A stretch of DNA of 7,053 bases from Oscillospiraceae bacterium (GCA_024404215.1 JAKSQI010000085.1:1-7053); one strand, 5' to 3'; shown: positions 1 through 5,748, counted from the first letter of the stretch. The notes: generated by a model from the letters alone, not told the origin. Numbers and translations are program-made.

Positions 1-55
1 CGAACCCACGCGACCAGCTTGGAAGGCTGGGATTCTACCATTGAACTACACCCGC
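1..55 (-). tRNA. tRNA-Gly(TCC), 3' end cut off by the window edge
   Basis: Read on the minus strand from 55 downwards, the sequence starts with acceptor half GCGGGTG, then TA. Next come D stem GTTC/GAAT with a GG-containing D loop, and a fully paired anticodon stem CCAGC/GCTGG. The seven-base loop CTTCCAA places TCC at the anticodon (glycine, GGA codons). The start of the T arm with GGGTTCG is visible, but the 3' acceptor strand lies outside the window. A near-consensus promoter lies about 27 to 55 bases upstream. The short leader between them contains a small hairpin at 60-73. No integrase or attachment-site duplication is visible nearby. Confidence 0.95.
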
Positions 56-59
56 GCAA

Positions 60-73
60 GCCGATAACTCGGC
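60..73 (-). other. Small hairpin in the tRNA-Gly 5' leader
   Basis: GCCGA (60-64) and TCGGC (69-73) are perfect inverted arms around a four-base loop, lying between the predicted transcription start (about 75) and the mature tRNA 5' end at 55. A leader hairpin next to the RNase P cleavage site could affect processing, but it may simply be chance. The structure is seen in the sequence and the role is inferred. Confidence 0.4.
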
Positions 74-81
74 GCTAAAAT

Positions 82-110
82 AATATAGCACTATACCGCA
101 GTAATGTCAA
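82..110 (-). promoter_or_regulatory. Promoter of tRNA-Gly
   Basis: On the minus strand a perfect -35 TTGACA (105-110) is followed by 17 bases and a -10 TATATT (82-87). Transcription would begin near 75, about 20 bases before the mature tRNA. This spacing and match are what is expected for a strong sigma-A stable-RNA promoter. Confidence 0.85.
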
Positions 111-149
111 CCGATTTTTGCATTTTTCTTAATGAAAGCCCACTTTTCC

Positions 150-449
150 CTAATTTTCCTCCGTCAGTTCCTCCAGAGAATAGGAAGCCAGCCAATTCTC
201 CCAATGAATTTGCTTTTTTGCTATCTGCTTCTCCACGCAGCGCTTTCTAAATTCCAGAATCCCCAACATTTCATCGGCCACCTCTTCCATGGTGCTTGGC
301 CTGGCATCCCGCAGATAGCCTAGCATCATTTTGGCCACAAAATCCGTATTCAGCTCCTCCCCTACAATCCGGGCAAAATCCCCGTGAAAGCCCAACTCCA
401 GCAAGCGCTCAGTTATTTCCAGGCTCATGGCACTTCGATGCTTTGACAT
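150..449 (-). CDS. Unrecognised 99-aa helical protein
   Basis: I do not recognise this gene and assign no function. It encodes 99 residues with no signal peptide or membrane segment, so it is probably cytosolic. The composition suggests an all-helical fold. Residues 9-35 (MSLEITERLLELGF onward) look like one or two amphipathic helices. An LNTDF segment (33-37) is followed by a second helix to about 47, and residues 52-80 form a charged helix rich in E, K and R. The start ATG at 447-449 is supported by a GGAAGG ribosome binding site (459-464) nine to ten bases upstream. An internal ATG at codon 8 is a weaker alternative. It is divergent from plsY and reads toward tRNA-Gly, with no clear terminator between. 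I have a vague impression that similar small proteins exist in Clostridia, but I cannot confirm it. Confidence 0.75.
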   Translation of the reverse strand: MSKHRSAMSLEITERLLELGFHGDFARIVGEELNTDFVAKMMLGYLRDARPSTMEEVADEMLGILEFRKRCVEKQIAKKQIHWENWLASYSLEELTEEN

Positions 450-476
450 GATTGTTCACCTTCCAATCCTTCTGGT

Positions 477-482
477 AATATA
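477..482 (-). promoter_or_regulatory. Extended -10 promoter of the 99-aa gene
   Basis: Minus-strand TATATT (477-482) is preceded by TGC, giving an extended -10 element. No convincing -35 lies 17 bases upstream (CATAAA), which fits an extended -10 promoter. Predicted start is near 470, leaving about 20 bases of leader with the GGAAGG site. The 11 bases TAATATAGCAC (plus strand, 476-486) also occur at the -10 of the tRNA-Gly promoter (81-91). Confidence 0.5.
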
Positions 483-583
483 GCACAGCCGGTACAGCCT
501 TTATGGGACAGTGCAGGGGAACATGCCATCGCCACGACTTTTGGCTTTCCCGGCACAGCGATCTTCTAAAGAATGACACTAAG

Positions 584-611
584 TTGATTTTGCAAAATAT
601 CATGATATAAT
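584..611 (+). promoter_or_regulatory. Promoter of plsY with overlapping half-sites
   Basis: TTGATT (584-589) and a perfect TATAAT (606-611) are separated by 16 bases, giving a start near 618. The -10 lies within AT-rich symmetric sequence. A perfect 12-base palindrome ATATCATGATAT covers 597-608, and a further ATGATAT occupies 613-619. Together these form an inverted repeat AATATCAT (596-603) / ATGATATT (613-620) centred on the -10. A repressor bound there would block RNA polymerase. No regulator is encoded next to it, and the sequence is not the FapR or FabT consensus as I remember them. Confidence 0.65.
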
Positions 612-642
612 AATGATATTAACTTTAGAAAGGAGTCATCGC

Positions 643-1359
643 ATGTCTAACTGGCTTCTGCCCTTCTGCCTCAGTTCCCTGCTTGGTTACTGCACAGGCT
701 GTCTAAACCCCTCCTATCTGCTTGCCAAGTCCAGAGGCTTTGACATTCGAAGCAAGGGCTCCGGCAATGCCGGCGCATCCAACGCCGTAATCAGCATGGG
801 AAAGGCCGTTGGTCTTTTCTGTGCCCTGTTTGATATCTTCAAATCCTTTTTGGTTATCAAGCTTACCCTGAAGCTCTTCCCCCTGTTTAAGCTTGCAGGC
901 ATCGCAGCCGGGGCCTGCTGCATTTTGGGCCACATGTTCCCGGTTACCATGGGCTTTCAGGGCGGCAAAGGGCTGGCCTCTTTGGGAGGAATGATTCTGG
1001 CCTTCAGCCCCAAGCTCTTTCTTATTCTTATTTTGCTGGAAATCCTTCTGGCCTTTGTAACCAATTACATCTGCTTTGCTGCTACCAGTGCTTCCCAAAT
1101 TTTCACAGTGGTTTTGCTGGTGCAAAACGGGTTAGCCTCCGCCTTGCTTTTCTTCCCTGTGGTTCTTGCCATTTTGGCTCGCCACCGGAAAAACTACATC
1201 CGCATGCGCTACGGCGTGGAAGCCCGCTTCTGCTACCTTTGGAAGAAGGAAGAGGAACAGGCCCGGATTCAGGAAAACTGGAGTCTTCTGACAGAGGAAG
1301 AGCGTTTGCTTGTTGACATGGCTGAGCTGGAAGAAACCGACGCCATGGAAGCTTCCTGA
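643..1359 (+). CDS. plsY: PlsY-type acyl-phosphate:glycerol-3-phosphate acyltransferase, variant
   Basis: PlsY is an integral membrane enzyme that transfers an acyl chain from acyl phosphate to sn-glycerol 3-phosphate, the first step of phospholipid synthesis. The 238-residue protein has several hydrophobic membrane segments. Motif 1 is DIRSKGSGNAGASN (34-47). Motif 2 is the glycine-rich loop LGHMFPVTMGFQGGKG (95-110), with Lys109. Motif 3 is RHRKN...YGVE (180-193), with His181, Asn184 and Glu193. The ATG at 643 has AGGAG at 631-635. An in-frame ATG at 613 is too close to the predicted start of transcription to be used. Two things are odd. The arginine usual ten residues after the motif 1 serine (GATNxxR) is Ile50 here. 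A charged, mainly acidic tail of about 40 residues follows the last motif, whereas typical PlsY proteins are near 200 residues. It may be a second, diverged PlsY paralogue. No terminator of its own is seen before tRNA-Gln. Confidence 0.88.
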   Translation: MSNWLLPFCLSSLLGYCTGCLNPSYLLAKSRGFDIRSKGSGNAGASNAVISMGKAVGLFCALFDIFKSFLVIKLTLKLFPLFKLAGIAAGACCILGHMFPVTMGFQGGKGLASLGGMILAFSPKLFLILILLEILLAFVTNYICFAATSASQIFTVVLLVQNGLASALLFFPVVLAILARHRKNYIRMRYGVEARFCYLWKKEEEQARIQENWSLLTEEERLLVDMAELEETDAMEAS

Positions 1360-1377
1360 TTTTCAAATTTTTGAAAA
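1360..1377. repeat. A+T-rich perfect inverted repeat after plsY
   Basis: TTTTCAAA (1360-1367) and TTTGAAAA (1370-1377) are perfect arms separated by two bases, directly after the plsY stop. It is followed by A residues rather than T on the plus strand, so it is not a standard intrinsic terminator for plsY. It lies about 16 bases upstream of the tRNA-Gln -35 box. Confidence 0.5.
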
Positions 1378-1393
1378 AAAGATAAAATAACGC

Positions 1394-1422
1394 TTGACAA
1401 ACCTCGTTCTCATCACTATAAT
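1394..1422 (+). promoter_or_regulatory. Perfect consensus promoter of tRNA-Gln
   Basis: TTGACA (1394-1399), a 17-base spacer and TATAAT (1417-1422) match the sigma-A consensus exactly. Transcription should start near 1429, only about seven bases before the mature tRNA 5' end at 1436. Confidence 0.93.
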
Positions 1423-1435
1423 AGCACATGCGTCT

Positions 1436-1509
1436 AGCGGAATTGTGTAAAGGTAGCACACCGGACTCTGACTCCGTTTGTGAGGGTTCGAATCCTTCTT
1501 CCGCTGCCA
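1436..1509 (+). tRNA. tRNA-Gln(CTG)
   Basis: The full cloverleaf folds. Acceptor AGCGGAA pairs with TTCCGCT, D stem GTGT pairs with GCAC around a GG-containing loop, and the anticodon stem CCGGA/TCCGT has loop CTCTGAC with anticodon CTG. T stem GAGGG/CCTTC surrounds TTCGAAT. The discriminator is G73, as expected for glutamine tRNAs, and CCA is encoded at 1507-1509. Two details deserve note: the outer anticodon-stem pair 27-43 is a C/U mismatch, and the first acceptor pair is A-U where many bacterial tRNA-Gln have U-A. It is a single-gene unit with its own promoter and terminator. Confidence 0.96.
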
Positions 1510-1544
1510 AAACCCGAAGGCTTGTGCCTTCGGGTTTTTCTTTT
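1510..1544 (+). terminator. Intrinsic terminator of tRNA-Gln
   Basis: The 12-base perfect stem AAACCCGAAGGC (1510-1521) / GCCTTCGGGTTT (1526-1537) with loop TTGT runs into TTTTTCTTTT. It begins at the base right after the CCA end. It would also stop any readthrough from plsY. Confidence 0.92.
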
Positions 1545-1553
1545 ATAAAACTT

Positions 1554-1583
1554 GGACCGCCCTTCCAACAGGAAGAGCGGTCC
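1554..1583 (-). terminator. Hairpin terminator of the LURP-one-like gene
   Basis: GGACCGC (1554-1560) pairs with GCGGTCC (1577-1583) and CTTCC with GGAAG, with one C/A mismatch and an AACA loop. It lies seven bases beyond the stop codon of the minus-strand gene and is followed on that strand by AAGTTTTAT. The T run is modest, so termination may be less efficient than at the neighbouring tRNA hairpin. Confidence 0.75.
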
Positions 1584-1589
1584 GCTTTC

Positions 1590-2084
1590 TTAATTGGCGG
1601 AGCTGGAGGCTGCTGCCCTTTGGGCATCCAGGACCGCATCAATTACCAGCACAACACTGAGCACCAACAGGTCATCCTCAGCCGGAGCTACCTCAATGGC
1701 GTAAGCATCTCCCCAGGTAAACCATTCCTTGGAAACCTGAGCGACCAGGCGCCCGTTTTTCGTAATTTCATACTCATGGGCAAAAAAGTCACCCTGTACA
1801 TCCCAGTCGGGTCCAGCTACAGTGAAGCGGTTGCGGAAAAAAGTAAATTCCTTTACCACCTCAGCAACATCAACACCGTTCTGAGCAATATAGTAGCGGG
1901 GCAGAAAGCTGAGCAGCTTTTGATGAATGAAGAGGAGCTCTTCTCTATCAGCGCTAAGGATATGAAGCTTCTTACCCAAAGTAAATACTTCACCCTCCAC
2001 AAAATAACGCTCCCGGCTGCATTCATCCCAAACCGTGAACTTATCGCCCCAGGAAAAAACCTTCTGCTTCATGTACAGCTTCAT
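1590..2084 (-). CDS. LURP-one-related / tubby C-terminal-like protein
   Basis: The 164-residue protein matches the bacterial LURP-one-related (YxjI-like) family, which shares the tubby C-terminal/scramblase beta-barrel fold. Family hallmarks are visible: the start MKLYMKQKVFSWGDKFTVWD, a second strand pair ERYFVEGEVFTLGKKLHI (25-42), QKLLSFLPRYYI (55-66), VVKEFTFFRNRFTV (76-89), WDVQGDFFAHEYEI (94-107), and SKEWFTWGDAYAIEV (118-132). A hydrophobic C-terminal helix VLSVVLVIDAVLDA (141-154) completes the barrel. The molecular role of bacterial members is not established, though relatives bind or move membrane lipids. The ATG at 2082-2084 matches the family start and has a GAGGCGG site just upstream. 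An in-frame ATG at 2126 lies close to the predicted transcription start and is rejected. The tail beyond about residue 155 is Ala/Ser-rich. It is divergent from greA. Confidence 0.87.
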   Translation of the reverse strand: MKLYMKQKVFSWGDKFTVWDECSRERYFVEGEVFTLGKKLHILSADREELLFIHQKLLSFLPRYYIAQNGVDVAEVVKEFTFFRNRFTVAGPDWDVQGDFFAHEYEITKNGRLVAQVSKEWFTWGDAYAIEVAPAEDDLLVLSVVLVIDAVLDAQRAAASSSAN

Positions 2085-2117
2085 ATCAGCCGCCTCTTTT
2101 CTTTGCTTGATAGTTCC

Positions 2118-2146
2118 AGTATACAACCCATTTCTCCGGCGGTAAA
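2118..2146 (-). promoter_or_regulatory. Promoter of the LURP-one-like gene
   Basis: On the minus strand, -35 TTTACC (2141-2146) and -10 TATACT (2118-2123) are separated by 17 bases. The start would be near 2111, about 27 bases before the chosen ATG. Confidence 0.55.
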
Positions 2147-2204
2147 TGCTGTTTTTTGTCTTTGAGCCCTTCTATTCTGCAAATAGAGCAAAAAAAGAAT
2201 CCGG

Positions 2205-2233
2205 TAGACGCCGAAAGGGCTTTCTGCTATAAT
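2205..2233 (+). promoter_or_regulatory. Promoter of the greA-like gene
   Basis: TAGACG (2205-2210), a 17-base spacer and a perfect TATAAT (2228-2233) give a start near 2240. The leader is only about 22 bases and contains the AGGAGG site at 2248-2253. Confidence 0.75.
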
Positions 2234-2261
2234 ACAGAAACCACAACAGGAGGAAGCTGCC

Positions 2262-2765
2262 ATGCACGACGAATTAACCAAGCAGGATATTGCCCTGATG
2301 CAGAAGGAACTGGACGAACTGACCCAGCATGTTCTGCCCGCCGCCATAGAGGAAGTCAAACGCACCCGGGCCTTTGGTGACCTAAGCGAAAACTACGAAT
2401 ACAAGGCCGCCAAGCAGGCCCAGAACCATGCTCGCAGCCGCATACGCTATCTGTCCGGCATGATCAGCACTGCCCATGTCATTGCGGACCGTTCCGGCGA
2501 GGATGAGGTAGGGCTTTTTGACAAGGTAGAGATCTACATGCCTGAGGATGACGAGACCCAGGTCATTCAGATTGTCACCACCGTTCGTTGTGATCCAAGC
2601 AAGGGCTTTATCAGCAAGGAATCTCCCTTTGGCAAGGCCGTTTTAGGCCACCGGGTAGGTGATTCGGTCATGATAGAGGTCAGCAGTGACTACAGCTACG
2701 AGGCTGTCATCCGCTCCATCACCAAGGGCGAGGATGACGGAAAAGCTACCTTGATGCGCTACTAA
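2262..2765 (+). CDS. greA: GreA-family transcript cleavage factor
   Basis: Gre factors enter the RNA polymerase secondary channel and stimulate cleavage of backtracked transcripts. The 167-residue protein has the two expected parts. Residues 1-75 form the coiled-coil domain, whose tip GDLSENYEYKAAK (39-51) carries the acidic pair Asp40 and Glu43 that coordinates the catalytic metal. Residues 84-167 form the FKBP-like domain, with SPFGKAVLGHRVGDSVMIEV (121-140) matching the family signature. The ATG at 2262 has AGGAGG eight bases upstream. It is slightly longer than the usual 158 residues, and the C-terminal strand region (YSYEAVIRSITKG...) diverges from housekeeping GreA. From memory, many Clostridia carry a second GreA-like protein of this type, so this may be a paralogue. 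It is transcribed alone and ends at a strong terminator. Confidence 0.9.
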   Translation: MHDELTKQDIALMQKELDELTQHVLPAAIEEVKRTRAFGDLSENYEYKAAKQAQNHARSRIRYLSGMISTAHVIADRSGEDEVGLFDKVEIYMPEDDETQVIQIVTTVRCDPSKGFISKESPFGKAVLGHRVGDSVMIEVSSDYSYEAVIRSITKGEDDGKATLMRY

Positions 2766-2769
2766 AAAC

Positions 2770-2801
2770 AGCCCCGGCTCTCTTTTCCGAGAGCCGGGGC
2801 T
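2770..2801. terminator. Bidirectional terminator between greA and the deacetylase
   Basis: The perfect 13-base stem AGCCCCGGCTCTC (2770-2782) / GAGAGCCGGGGCT (2789-2801) with a TTTTCC loop sits five bases after the greA stop. On the plus strand it is followed by TTTGCTTTCC. On the minus strand it is followed by GTTTTTAG, a better T run, 40 bases after the deacetylase stop. It serves both convergent genes. Confidence 0.93.
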
Positions 2802-2841
2802 TTGCTTTCCCTGCTGCCGGGCCGAAAAGCCAGAACAGGAA

Positions 2842-4293
2842 TCAATTGTTGATGCCGTGATGGGCGGTAGGGCTGCCTGGTGTCAGGGGCAGGAAGGTAT
2901 AGCCGTTAGCCAGACCCCAGGTGATGATTTCATCTACTGCGTCCACACTGAAGCCTTTAATATCGTGCTGCAGTACAATGGAAACGTTGTGGCTTTGAAT
3001 CCCCTTGATTACATTCTCCACCACCCGGTCTGTATCCGTGGTTTCCCCGGCATCCCCACTGGTAACATTCCAGTCAAAGTACTGATAGCCCAAGGTAGTT
3101 ACTGCATCAGCCAGTCGGGTCATAATGCCCGGATTAAAGTTGCTGACCGTGTTGCTGCTGCCCCCGGGAAAGCGCAGCAGAGTGGTTGTTTGTCCACTTG
3201 CATTATAAATGATTCCGGCCATTTTATTCAGGTCTGAAAAATAGGCGTCCTCACTGGCATAGATAGTGGAATAGTCATGGGTAGCCGAATGGATACCTAC
3301 GCTATGGCCTTCCTTCACCTCACGGGCAATCAAGCTTTCATAACCCGTGTTCACAACAAAGAAGGTAGCCTTCACATTATGCTCTGCCAAAACATCCAAA
3401 AGCTGAGCGGTATACCTGCCCGGCCCGTCATCAAAGGTAAGATAAACCACCTTATTCCCCGGGCTGACTGAATCCGGCTGGCGGATAGGCAGCACCTCAA
3501 TCTGCCGCTCTGCTGTGACTGTATTGCCATAGGTATCACTGACGGTGTAAGTCAAGGTATATGTGCCCTTGTGGTATTTATCCACCTGGCCGCTGACCTT
3601 GACCCGGTCCGTTATGTCTCCGTCCACATTATCCGTTGCCAAAAAGCCCGGCTCTTCAAAATTCTTGCCTGCGGTCATGGATAGTTCAGTATCTCCCAGC
3701 AGGGTCAGCTCCGGAGGAATCGGGTCTTTATAGACAATGGTACGCTGGGCCTTTGTTTGATTGCCGGAGGAGTCGGTTACCTCATAATAGACAATTCCCT
3801 TTTCTTCCCTTTTCAAAACCCGGTCTGTCAAATTCCCGTCTGCAATATCCTCCGCTGTGTAGCCCTCTTCCTGATATTCCTGGCCCGGCAGTGTGTAGAT
3901 ATCCGGGTTTTCCAGCAGGAGCAAGACTGGAGGCGTCGTATCTACCACATGCACCAGGCGAGTGCTGTTTGCGGTGTGAAGCCGCCCATGACGGCTGCTT
4001 TCTGCAAGGTAATTGATGGTATAATCACCGGGTACAGCAGGGTTCACCTCTCCGGTAATGGTTACCGGCAGTTCCATGCGGTTAGGCATAAGCCAGCGTC
4101 CACCATATACTGCCTCAGCGCCTGCGTCCAAGTAAGTGCTGCCGCATTCCAGGATTACTTCCCTATTCCCCTTCAGAAAGATGCGGGGTCCCCATTGATT
4201 CACCCAAAGGTTAAAGACGGCCCCGACCGCCAGCAGCAGAACAACCAGTATCGGCAAAAGCAACAGGCACAGTTTTCTTCGGTTTGCTTGCAT
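2842..4293 (-). CDS. Membrane-anchored polysaccharide deacetylase with Ig-like modules
   Basis: Carbohydrate esterase family 4 (NodB-fold) enzyme, probably removing acetyl groups from peptidoglycan or another surface glycan outside the cell. The 483-residue protein starts with MQANRRK followed by a hydrophobic helix (about 8-30), with no obvious cleavage site, so it is likely a membrane anchor. Three Ig-like modules of the DUF5011 type follow, at about 36-122, 123-193 and 194-269. The second and third carry the D(N/I)xDG-(D/N)-(I/L)TDRV signature and a VTDSSGN or VSDTYGN turn. The catalytic domain (280-475) has TFDDGP (286-291: Asp288 base, Asp289 metal), HSATH (335-339, metal His335 and His339), RFPGG (374-378), DWN (408-410) and LQHD (441-444, His443). 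All key residues are intact. The ATG at 4291-4293 has AAGGAG just upstream. An earlier in-frame ATG at 4356 lies in the probable promoter. It follows the MATE gene by 66 bases. Confidence 0.93.
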   Translation of the reverse strand: MQANRRKLCLLLLPILVVLLLAVGAVFNLWVNQWGPRIFLKGNREVILECGSTYLDAGAEAVYGGRWLMPNRMELPVTITGEVNPAVPGDYTINYLAESSRHGRLHTANSTRLVHVVDTTPPVLLLLENPDIYTLPGQEYQEEGYTAEDIADGNLTDRVLKREEKGIVYYEVTDSSGNQTKAQRTIVYKDPIPPELTLLGDTELSMTAGKNFEEPGFLATDNVDGDITDRVKVSGQVDKYHKGTYTLTYTVSDTYGNTVTAERQIEVLPIRQPDSVSPGNKVVYLTFDDGPGRYTAQLLDVLAEHNVKATFFVVNTGYESLIAREVKEGHSVGIHSATHDYSTIYASEDAYFSDLNKMAGIIYNASGQTTTLLRFPGGSSNTVSNFNPGIMTRLADAVTTLGYQYFDWNVTSGDAGETTDTDRVVENVIKGIQSHNVSIVLQHDIKGFSVDAVDEIITWGLANGYTFLPLTPGSPTAHHGINN

Positions 4294-4330
4294 ATCAGAC
4301 CTCTCCTTAAAGAACGCTGCTTTTATGACG

Positions 4331-4358
4331 ATTGTATCACAGGATTGTTCCGTCAAAG
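4331..4358 (-). promoter_or_regulatory. Possible internal promoter of the deacetylase gene
   Basis: Minus-strand TACAAT (4331-4336) is a fair -10. The best -35 candidates are CTTTGA (4353-4358, spacer 16) or TTGACG (4351-4356, spacer only 14). It lies in the 66-base gap after the MATE gene. The gap contains no terminator, so readthrough from the MATE gene is also possible. Confidence 0.4.
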
Positions 4359-4359
4359 C

Positions 4360-5694
4360 TTAGTTTTTTATGAATTTTTTGCCGACAGTGCTTTTCCGCA
4401 GCTCTGCTGCAACATAGGCAAGAACCAAAAGCTCAGCCACCGGGGCCGCCAGCCAAAGGGCCGATGGACCGAATAGGGCAGGAAGAAGAAAAATCATCAG
4501 TCCTGTCAGCACCACGCCCCGCAAAAGGGACACAACCAGGGAAACCGCAGGCCTTCCTACCGACTGGAAATAGTAGGTACTGCATACATTTAGGGTAAGC
4601 AAAGCAAAGGCTGGGGCATAGCGGCGAAGAATACCCGGAGCCAGCGCCAAAACGCCGGGCTCTGCTTTCATATAGAGCCCTACAATGGCTGTCGGGGCTA
4701 TCACGGCAAGCAGCAGGCCCAACAGGCCCATCAAGGCTGCCGTCAGCATGCCATAGCGAAACACGGTGCGAACCCGGTCTTGGTGTCCGGCACCAAAATT
4801 AGGGGACATAATGGCCTGTGCCGATTCCCCGGCCGCATAACCGAAGGTCTGCACAATGGTCGCCAGGTTGGAGACGACCCCGTAAACCGCCAAAGCATCG
4901 GTGCTCATCAAAGCAATGATCTGATTGTTAAACAGAACAGCCAGAATGCCCATGGCTAGGTCAACCACAAAGTTTCCAGCCCCCATGGTCAGGATTCTTC
5001 CCAGCCGTTTGAAGAAATCCCGAGCGGCCATAAGCCTCAGGCGAAGGCTGCAGTCCTTCTTCAAAAAATAGGCTGCCAGCAGGCTAATAGCCAGCAGCTG
5101 CCCCAAAGCCGTTGCCAGACCAGCCCCGCGAATTCCCATGTCACAGACAAAAACAAAATAAATATCGCCAAAAATATTAAAGCAGCCCCCCGCCATAGTA
5201 CAGAAGGTAGCGTAACCGGGATGACCATCGTTGCGAATAAAGGGCGCTATCACCTGCATTAGGGTAAAGGCCGGCAGCACCCGGGCTATCCAGCGTGAAT
5301 ACGCAGATGCCAGTTCCAGCACATGGCCTCTTCCCCCAAATAGAAAGAGAAGCGGATTCAGAAAAAGCAGGAACACCAGGGTCAGCAGGGCTGCCGCCAG
5401 GATTCCGGTAAACAGAGCTGCTGTAAAATAGCAATCCCCCTCTTCCCTCTTTCCGGCCCCACGATGCTGCGCCATGAGAACAGAACCCCCAATTCCTAAT
5501 AGAAGACCTACTGAAAACATTATGGTCCACATGGGCATGACGGCCGCAATGGCCGCTGCTCCATCCGGGCCTTCATAGTGTCCGATAGCCAGTGTATCGA
5601 CCAGTCCATAGACGGTCATAATCATGCAGCCACCTAAGGACGCAGCCAAATAGCGCAAAAATAGCTTACACGGATTATCCTTTAAAACATCCAT
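4360..5694 (-). CDS. MATE family efflux transporter
   Basis: Multidrug and toxic compound extrusion transporters export cationic or other small molecules across the cytoplasmic membrane using a Na+ or H+ gradient. The 444-residue protein has the usual length and about 12 hydrophobic segments in two similar halves. Family landmarks are LGIGGSVLMAQHRGAGKREEG (66-86, the short loop after TM2), RNDGHPGYA (154-162), NIFGDIYFVFVCDMGIRGAGLAT (173-195) and the second-half equivalent SAQAIMSPNFGAGHQDRV (291-308), plus YYFQSVGRP (374-382). This resembles the bacterial MepA/NorM-DinF side of the family, but the substrate cannot be predicted. The ATG at 5692-5694 fits the N-terminal alignment (short hydrophilic lead, then TM1). 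Its ribosome binding site (GAAGAGAG) is weak and very close to the ATG. The deacetylase gene follows on the same strand. Confidence 0.93.
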   Translation of the reverse strand: MDVLKDNPCKLFLRYLAASLGGCMIMTVYGLVDTLAIGHYEGPDGAAAIAAVMPMWTIMFSVGLLLGIGGSVLMAQHRGAGKREEGDCYFTAALFTGILAAALLTLVFLLFLNPLLFLFGGRGHVLELASAYSRWIARVLPAFTLMQVIAPFIRNDGHPGYATFCTMAGGCFNIFGDIYFVFVCDMGIRGAGLATALGQLLAISLLAAYFLKKDCSLRLRLMAARDFFKRLGRILTMGAGNFVVDLAMGILAVLFNNQIIALMSTDALAVYGVVSNLATIVQTFGYAAGESAQAIMSPNFGAGHQDRVRTVFRYGMLTAALMGLLGLLLAVIAPTAIVGLYMKAEPGVLALAPGILRRYAPAFALLTLNVCSTYYFQSVGRPAVSLVVSLLRGVVLTGLMIFLLPALFGPSALWLAAPVAELLVLAYVAAELRKSTVGKKFIKN

Positions 5695-5748
5695 ACTCTC
5701 TTCAAACCCTGCCTTTTGTCACTTTCCTTTTTTGGGAACAGTCCTAAT

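Noticed and set aside
1..55. tRNA-Gly as an integration site for a mobile element
   Set aside because: No integrase, duplicated tRNA 3' end or change of gene character is visible. The neighbours look like backbone genes.
409..603. A 64-codon minus-strand open frame in the plsY upstream region
   Set aside because: It overlaps the start of the 99-aa gene in another frame, has no ribosome binding site I trust, and its translation has no protein-like pattern.
450..642. Riboswitch or T-box leader upstream of plsY
   Set aside because: The predicted leader is only about 25 bases and has no T-box sequence or terminator/antiterminator pair.
1360..1377. Palindrome as the plsY terminator
   Set aside because: It is pure A+T apart from two pairs and is followed by A residues rather than T. 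The tRNA terminator is the first real stop signal.
1428..2165. A 245-codon plus-strand open frame
   Set aside because: It runs through tRNA-Gln and its terminator and then antisense to the LURP-one-like gene. It has no protein family features and no good ribosome binding site.
2165..2221. AGCCCTT / AAGGGCT inverted repeat in the LURP/greA divergent region
   Set aside because: Seven-base arms separated by more than 40 bases are not convincing, and no other symmetry supports an operator.
3757..4476. A 239-codon plus-strand open frame
   Set aside because: It is antisense to the deacetylase, whose catalytic motifs and domain order are unmistakable on the other strand.
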